Below are positions 59,324 through 64,000 of a stretch of DNA of 64,000 nt, in pieces (positions within the stretch are counted from its first letter, which is position 1; each line of letters opens with the position of its first letter). The position numbers and the translations under genes were made by a program. Location of the stretch: positions 2,294,001 to 2,358,000 of the forward strand of contig NZ_CP150235.1 in assembly GCF_037974355.1 (NCBI RefSeq). The letters run 5' to 3'. A model generated the notes under the pieces. It was not told the DNA's origin. It did not search any database and saw only the letters and a program-made list of their open reading frames with translations. The stretch is from Paenibacillus sp. FSL R5-0517 (GTDB lineage Bacteria > Bacillota > Bacilli > Paenibacillales > Paenibacillaceae).

Positions 59324-59684
59324 ACTCAAACGACCATGCAATCATCCGGGATGTCCTGAGCTATCGGGTGAAGCTTATTGTCCAGCGCACAAGAAGCAAA
59401 GAGCAAGAGAGATAGACCAAAGGCGCGGCACATCAACACAACGTGGATATAACGGGCAGTGGCGTAAAGCAAGGGAAGGATACCTACGCAAGCATCCTAT
59501 CTGTGTCGACTGCGAGTCACAAGGACAAGGAACGCCGGCTACTGTGGTCGATCACATCACACCACATAAAGGCGATGACACATTGTTCTGGGATTCAACC
59601 AACTGGCAAGCATTGTGTAAGAGGTGTCATGACATCAAGACTGTGACCAAGGATGGCGGCTTTGGCAACGATGTAAGGCCATGA
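59313..59684 (+). CDS. HNH endonuclease of the packaging module
   Basis: 123 residues: CNHPGCPELSGEAYCPAHKKQ, then the HNH core VVDHITPHKGDDTLFWDSTNWQALCKRCHDIKT. In HK97-type phages such HNH proteins work with the terminase in cutting cos sites. The frame is open from TTG 59289, but homologues begin near MPIKLKRPCNHPGC. No strong ribosome binding site; it is probably coupled to the previous gene by overlap. Confidence 0.9.
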   Translation: MPIKLKRPCNHPGCPELSGEAYCPAHKKQRAREIDQRRGTSTQRGYNGQWRKAREGYLRKHPICVDCESQGQGTPATVVDHITPHKGDDTLFWDSTNWQALCKRCHDIKTVTKDGGFGNDVRP

Positions 59685-59698
59685 ATGGAGGTAGGCCA

Positions 59699-59974
59699 AT
59701 GATCAAGCGATACTATAACGAATTGACCGAAGAGTTTGATAAGCAACAGACAAACCCGGATGCAGATAAATGGGCGATCTTCTCAGCTGCTTTAAACAGG
59801 GAATTGAGAGAATACACCAGTGACATGAATCCAAAGCATCCGCTTCATCATCCAGCGTTCCATGCCTTCAGACTATGGCAAGACTACAACGCTAAATTGA
59901 GAGGCGACAAGCTGAGCGATGAGTGGGAAATGCGAGTTGCAGAAAGCAGACTCGTTCTGAATGTGTTGAAATAA
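59699..59974 (+). CDS. Small phage protein before the terminase genes
   Basis: 91 residues starting MIKRYYNELTEEFDKQQTNPD; helical and unrecognised. GGAGG lies eight bases before ATG 59699, while ATG 59681 overlaps the HNH stop. Confidence 0.6.
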   Translation: MIKRYYNELTEEFDKQQTNPDADKWAIFSAALNRELREYTSDMNPKHPLHHPAFHAFRLWQDYNAKLRGDKLSDEWEMRVAESRLVLNVLK

Positions 59975-60201
59975 TGCACACGTCACCAGACGGACAGAAA
60001 AGCCCTTCTAAGCCCTCTAATAAAATTGAAGGCGAATGACTGGACGAAACCAAAAGGGGGCAGGGGGGTGTCAGAAATTTCGCAGGGCGGGGTGGAAAAC
60101 CGGCTGGGGCGTCTCGTGTAAAAAAAATTCCCTAAATGAAATTTCGGAATTAGGGTTGGCGCTGGATTTAGCTTCCAGAAAAACAGAAGGGAGGGGGTGT
60201 C
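59975..60201. other. G-rich gap, candidate cos region
   Basis: The stretch 60050-60115 has unusual G runs on the plus strand, between the HNH gene and the small terminase gene where cos sites of HK97-type phages often lie. A weak overlapping frame (60036-60227) is not supported. Confidence 0.4.
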
Positions 60202-60735
60202 ATGGCGAGGCCGCGTCAACCGATTGACTTATTGCTGTACAAGGGACAGAAGAATCTGACCAAGCAAGAAATTGAGGAACGGAAGTCCGCCGAGATAAAA
60301 GCACCATCCGATAAAATACGAGCACCATCATATTTGCCAAAAGATTTGCGCCGAGATTTCAAGAAGATTTCGGATGAGTTGATTGCCATCGGAATCATGT
60401 CCAATCTGGATGTGGATGCCCTATGCCGTTATCTGATTTCTCGTAAGCTCTACCTTCAGGTTACAAACGAGCTGCTGAATCGAAGCCCGATTGTGCAGTA
60501 TGAACAATCGGAAGATGACAGCGTGGACGGAGAGTTGATTCCAGGTACAAAAACGGTAGAGATATTTAGTAGTATTTACGCAGACCTTACGCTTAACCAG
60601 GACAAGTTTTTCAAACAGTGCCGTCAAGCTGCGAGTGACTTGGGTCTGACAATTTCTTCGAGGTGCAAACTGGTTGTGCCGAAGAAAGAGGAAAAGGGGC
60701 CAACGGAGTTTGATGAAAGGTTCGGGGATGTGTAG
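60202..60735 (+). CDS. Terminase small subunit (P27 family)
   Basis: 177 residues, recognising phage DNA for packaging. P27-type features: the basic start MARPRQPIDLLL, YLPKDLRRDFKKISDELIAIGIMSNLDVDALCRYLISRKLY and the end AASDLGLTISSRCKLVVP. GGGAGGGGG precedes the ATG. Its stop overlaps the large subunit start by one base. Confidence 0.88.
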   Translation: MARPRQPIDLLLYKGQKNLTKQEIEERKSAEIKAPSDKIRAPSYLPKDLRRDFKKISDELIAIGIMSNLDVDALCRYLISRKLYLQVTNELLNRSPIVQYEQSEDDSVDGELIPGTKTVEIFSSIYADLTLNQDKFFKQCRQAASDLGLTISSRCKLVVPKKEEKGPTEFDERFGDV

Positions 60736-62468
60736 TGATCAAGCAATATTTGATCGACTATTCCCGAGATGTAATTGACGGGCATGTCGTAGCGTGTCAG
60801 AAGCACATATGGGCGTGTATGCGATTCATAAAGGACATTGGTCGGGAGAACACGCCTGATTTTCCTTACGTTTTCGATGAAGACAAGGCCATGCGATTCT
60901 TCGAATGGATGAACTTATTCCGACATACAAAAGGGCCGCTACAGGGCGAACGAATTGTACCGCATGAGATCCAGTATTTCATTTTTGGGAACATATATGG
61001 ATGGGTCAATGCAGACACTGGGTATCGCCGTTTTCGTTATGCGTACTGGCAGGTGGGTCGTAAAAACGCTAAATCTCAAAGCCTAGGCGTAGTTGGATCG
61101 TATGAAGAAGCTGCCATGGGTGAAGGTATGGCGGAGGTATATTGCGCCGCAACGAAGAAAGATCAGGCCAAAATAGTATGGAATGAAACCAAAATCATGA
61201 TTGAAAGGTGCCCGGAGTTACGTTCGAAGTTCAAAACAACTTATGGCGTAATCCACCACCTGAAAAGTAGTTCCATCATGAAACCGTTGAGCAAGGAAGA
61301 CGGGAAAAAAGGTGACGGTCTGAATCCTCAGTGCGGCATAGTGGATGAATACCATGCCCATGAAACCACGGAAATGTATGACGTAATCGATTCGGGTATG
61401 ATTTCAAGGACTCAGCCGTTGATGATGATCATTACAACAGCTGGGGAAAACCTGAATAGCCCATGTTATCGAATAGAATACGAGATGGTTTCTCGTTTGC
61501 TCGATCCGAATGACGAAGGCACTGAGAATGAATCCTATTTTGCCATGGTCAACGAGCTAGATAAGGACGAAGACGGAAATCTAATTGATGACATTACCGA
61601 TGAATCAGTTTGGGAAAAGGCGAATCCTATCGCTGCATCTCACGAAGTAGGCCGGACAAGCATACGGAACCGATTGAAGAATGCGTTGAATGCACCTGAG
61701 AAGATGGACGATTTTCTGACAAAAAACATGAACGTTTGGGTCAATGGCGGCGCGAAAAAATACATGCGCATGGATGCATGGGCTGCTTGCGGGACGGAAG
61801 AAATACATGATGTTCAAGAGCTTGAAGCATATGTTGGCGTAGATATGTCCATGAAAACAGATCTTTCATCTGCTGTATTTGAATTCAAATTACCGGATGG
61901 TCGGTATCTGATTAGGCAACGTTCATTCATTCCCGAAGACACATTAGTTCGCAAGAAGAAAACGGATAAGGTTCCATATGATCTATGGATCAAAAAAGGC
62001 TGGCTTGAAGTTATACCAGGTCCTGTTGTAGATCAGACTTACATCGAAAATTGGATTGTTAAGGCTTCAGAGGAATGGGGATGTACGATCAAAGAAGTAT
62101 GTTATGACCCTTACCAAGCTACGCAATTCGCCATTCAGATGTCTGAACGCGGGTACGAGATTGTAGAAATTAGACAAGGTATTCAAACGTTGTCGGAGCC
62201 AATCAAAGGTTTCAGAGAATTGGTACTGCTAAAGAAAATCGTCCATGAGAAGGACCAGTTGTTAACTTGGGCAATGAGTAATGCAGTTTTAAAGGTTGAC
62301 CAAAAGGAAAACGTATTGCTGGACAAAGCGAAGTCCACCAATCGGATTGATCCGGTAGCGGCAACCATTGATGCGCACGTCCGGGCGATTTTCGCGGAAC
62401 CGAAAATGGATGTTTCCGAGTTTGCGAACGAAGATATGTTGAAACAACTGTGGGGTGATGGAAATTGA
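60735..62468 (+). CDS. Terminase large subunit (HK97 type)
   Basis: 577 residues: the packaging ATPase and nuclease that moves DNA into the procapsid. Walker A is QVGRKNAKSQSLG (about 102-114) and Walker B GIVDEYHAHE (about 200-209). The nuclease half begins VGVDMSMKTDLSSAVFEF and continues to CYDPYQATQF, with the final SKSTNRIDPVAATIDAHVRA-like segment of the family. Start GTG 60735 overlaps the small subunit stop. Confidence 0.95.
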   Translation: MIKQYLIDYSRDVIDGHVVACQKHIWACMRFIKDIGRENTPDFPYVFDEDKAMRFFEWMNLFRHTKGPLQGERIVPHEIQYFIFGNIYGWVNADTGYRRFRYAYWQVGRKNAKSQSLGVVGSYEEAAMGEGMAEVYCAATKKDQAKIVWNETKIMIERCPELRSKFKTTYGVIHHLKSSSIMKPLSKEDGKKGDGLNPQCGIVDEYHAHETTEMYDVIDSGMISRTQPLMMIITTAGENLNSPCYRIEYEMVSRLLDPNDEGTENESYFAMVNELDKDEDGNLIDDITDESVWEKANPIAASHEVGRTSIRNRLKNALNAPEKMDDFLTKNMNVWVNGGAKKYMRMDAWAACGTEEIHDVQELEAYVGVDMSMKTDLSSAVFEFKLPDGRYLIRQRSFIPEDTLVRKKKTDKVPYDLWIKKGWLEVIPGPVVDQTYIENWIVKASEEWGCTIKEVCYDPYQATQFAIQMSERGYEIVEIRQGIQTLSEPIKGFRELVLLKKIVHEKDQLLTWAMSNAVLKVDQKENVLLDKAKSTNRIDPVAATIDAHVRAIFAEPKMDVSEFANEDMLKQLWGDGN

Positions 62469-62662
62469 ATAGAATCGTAACGTTCCTGCGCGACTTTGCG
62501 GAGGATTATTTGTTGTTGCTGGGTGTATTGCTTATCAACCTAGCAACTTATCGCATCAGCGTTACGGCGGGGCTATACTGCACCGGAGCATTTTGTTTGG
62601 TTGCGGGTGTCCTTGTGGCTTTTATGGCTAGATTACCACCGCGCCGGACAGGGGGTGATTGA
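62465..62662 (+). CDS. Small phage membrane protein
   Basis: 65 residues from TTG 62465, with two hydrophobic segments (LLLLGVLLINLATY, LYCTGAFCLVAGVLVAFMA) and a basic end. It overlaps the terminase stop by four bases. Small membrane genes at this position are frequent; role unknown. Confidence 0.6.
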   Translation: MNRIVTFLRDFAEDYLLLLGVLLINLATYRISVTAGLYCTGAFCLVAGVLVAFMARLPPRRTGGD

Positions 62663-62665
62663 TAA

Positions 62666-63961
62666 ATGTTCTTCAGGAAAGTGCTCGAACAACGCAGCGT
62701 GCCGACCGAAGTTGGATTGAATGACCGAAAACTTCTGGAGATGCTTGGCATTGATTCGGCTGGGGTTAACGTGCGCGGAAAAGGCGCTATGAAGATTGAA
62801 ACAGTATACACATGCATCAAAATATTATCCGAAACTGTGGCAAAACTGCCACTAAAGATATACCAATCGGATGAAAATGACATTACAAAAGGCACGAAGC
62901 ATTACCTGTATCCGCTTCTTAAGCTGCAACCTAACCCGTTAATGTCTTCCATCAACTTTTTCAAGGCGCTGGAAGCTTCACGAGCATTTGGGAACGCCTA
63001 TGCCAATATTGAATTCGATCAACGAACAGGCAAGGTTGTTGCCCTATGGCCCTTGGACAGGGAAAAGGTAACCGTAATTATTGATGACATTGGTTTACTG
63101 AACACACAGACCAAGTTATGGTACCAGGTTAATGCGGGTGGAGAATTGAGGAAGATCCCAGCACATGAGATGCTTCACTTCTTAGGAAACGTCACTCTGG
63201 ATGGACTTGTTGGGGTGCCGACAATGGAGTACTTAAGAGGGACAGTGGAAAATGCGGCTTCAGCCGGGAAATTCATTAATAACTTCTACAAAAATGGCCT
63301 TCAGACCAAGGGTTTAATTCAATACACGGGCAGTTTAGACGAACCAGCAAAAAAAGTGTTCCGAGAACAGTTTGAATCCATGTCATCAGGTTTGAAAAAC
63401 AGTCATCGGGTGTCGCTGTTGCCATTCGGGTATCAATTTACGCCGATCAGCATGAGTATGACGGATGCCCAATTTCTTGAGAATACGGAACTGACCATTC
63501 GGCAGCTGGCTGCGGCTTTTGGAATTAAGATGCATCAACTGAATGATCTGGATCGGTCCACGCACAGCAATAACGAGCAGCAACAACAGCAATTTTATAC
63601 GGATACCATGTTGCCAATCTTGACCACGTATGAACAAGAGATTACACGGAAGCTATTTTTGGACCGTGAAATCGATGATGGGTATTTTGTGCGCTTCAAT
63701 GTGGATGCTGTGCTGCGTGCTGATTTCAAAACGCGGATGGACGCTTTGGACAAAGCTGTAAAAGGTAGCATCATGTCTCCTGATGAGGCGAGGGCAAAAG
63801 AAAACTTACCACCGATGCCAGGAGGAAACAGATTGTACGCTAACGGCAATGTGATCCCACTCGAAAATGCAGGCATTCAGTATAAGAAAGGGGGTGAAGG
63901 AACTGGAAAAGACGATGCCAAAGCCGACAAAGGAGACAAGAGCTCTCCCGGTAGCGCTTGA
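62666..63961 (+). CDS. Phage portal protein (HK97 family)
   Basis: 431 residues: the ring at the capsid vertex through which DNA enters and leaves. Typical features: TVYTCIKILSETVAKLPLKIYQ near residue 50, HYLYPLLKLQPNPLMSSINFFKAL, LHFLGNVTLDGLVGVPTMEY and FGIKMHQLNDLDRSTHSNNEQQQQQFYTDTMLPILTTYEQEI. GGGGTGATTG lies before the ATG. Its end overlaps the next gene. Confidence 0.95.
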   Translation: MFFRKVLEQRSVPTEVGLNDRKLLEMLGIDSAGVNVRGKGAMKIETVYTCIKILSETVAKLPLKIYQSDENDITKGTKHYLYPLLKLQPNPLMSSINFFKALEASRAFGNAYANIEFDQRTGKVVALWPLDREKVTVIIDDIGLLNTQTKLWYQVNAGGELRKIPAHEMLHFLGNVTLDGLVGVPTMEYLRGTVENAASAGKFINNFYKNGLQTKGLIQYTGSLDEPAKKVFREQFESMSSGLKNSHRVSLLPFGYQFTPISMSMTDAQFLENTELTIRQLAAAFGIKMHQLNDLDRSTHSNNEQQQQQFYTDTMLPILTTYEQEITRKLFLDREIDDGYFVRFNVDAVLRADFKTRMDALDKAVKGSIMSPDEARAKENLPPMPGGNRLYANGNVIPLENAGIQYKKGGEGTGKDDAKADKGDKSSPGSA

Positions 63962-64000
63962 AATTCGCGCTGATGAAGAAAACGGCAAACGGACCATAAC
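63894..64000 (+). CDS. Prohead protease, N-terminus only (partial)
   Basis: A frame from GTG 63894 (or ATG 63915) runs off the right edge: MPKPTKETRALPVALEIRADEENGKRTI. The ALEIRADEENGKRTI stretch matches the start of HK97-type prohead (U35) proteases, the expected gene after portal. It overlaps the portal end by about 68 bases. Confidence 0.7.
   Translation, partial: MKELEKTMPKPTKETRALPVALEIRADEENGKRTI

Noticed and set aside
60036..60227. Protein gene of 63 residues before the terminase
   Set aside because: Overlaps the terminase start, has low-complexity Gly/Lys content from G runs and no ribosome binding site.

Overview
The window looks like chromosomal DNA of a Paenibacillus-type Firmicute (inference). 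The reasons are strong AGGAGG-type ribosome binding sites, T-tailed hairpin terminators, a YesM/YesN-type two-component system beside an LplA/LplB/LplC-type sugar ABC transporter, many glycoside hydrolases and moderate GC. No rRNA gene and no canonical tRNA gene was recognised.

Bases 1-46250 are host chromosome. Bases 450-11029 form a beta-1,4-galactan module: sensor kinase and AraC-type response regulator, solute-binding lipoprotein, two permeases, a GH53 galactanase without a signal peptide and a GH42 beta-galactosidase. No ATPase gene is present, so a shared one is presumably used. Then follow a malic enzyme, an HD phosphohydrolase, a FUSC-type membrane protein, a flavin-fold protein, a HelD-type helicase, adenine deaminase and a TIM-barrel lipoprotein. 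A second sugar block (21461-28852) has an AraC regulator divergent from a GH31 alpha-xylosidase, with a consensus cre site between them, then a small-molecule kinase-like protein and a large GH3 enzyme. Bases 29012-46250 hold two MFS exporters (one with a MarR regulator and a perfect palindromic operator), a FucU/RbsD-type mutarotase, acetyltransferases, a TraX-like protein, a one-module NRPS-like reductase, a chemoreceptor, rpiA, a second MarR gene, and a B12-binding protein with the CarH-type W-x9-EH motif next to a hybrid histidine kinase without its own sensor domain.

From about 46250 to the end is the left part of an integrated HK97-type siphophage. It has interrupted an alpha/beta hydrolase gene. 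Order: large serine recombinase and S24/CI-type repressor (minus strand), a Cro-like gene and four copies of one operator, early genes, a replication gene with two arrays of GTCCC/GGGGAC repeats phased at about 11 bp, a PcfK-like/PcfJ-like pair, small early genes, an ArpU-type late regulator, a highly structured non-coding region, HNH endonuclease, terminase small and large subunits, portal, and the start of a prohead protease running off the window. The right end of the prophage and the rest of the hydrolase lie outside.

Starts were chosen by ribosome binding site, so several genes begin at GTG or TTG inside longer open frames. Family assignments were made by reading motifs, with no database search.
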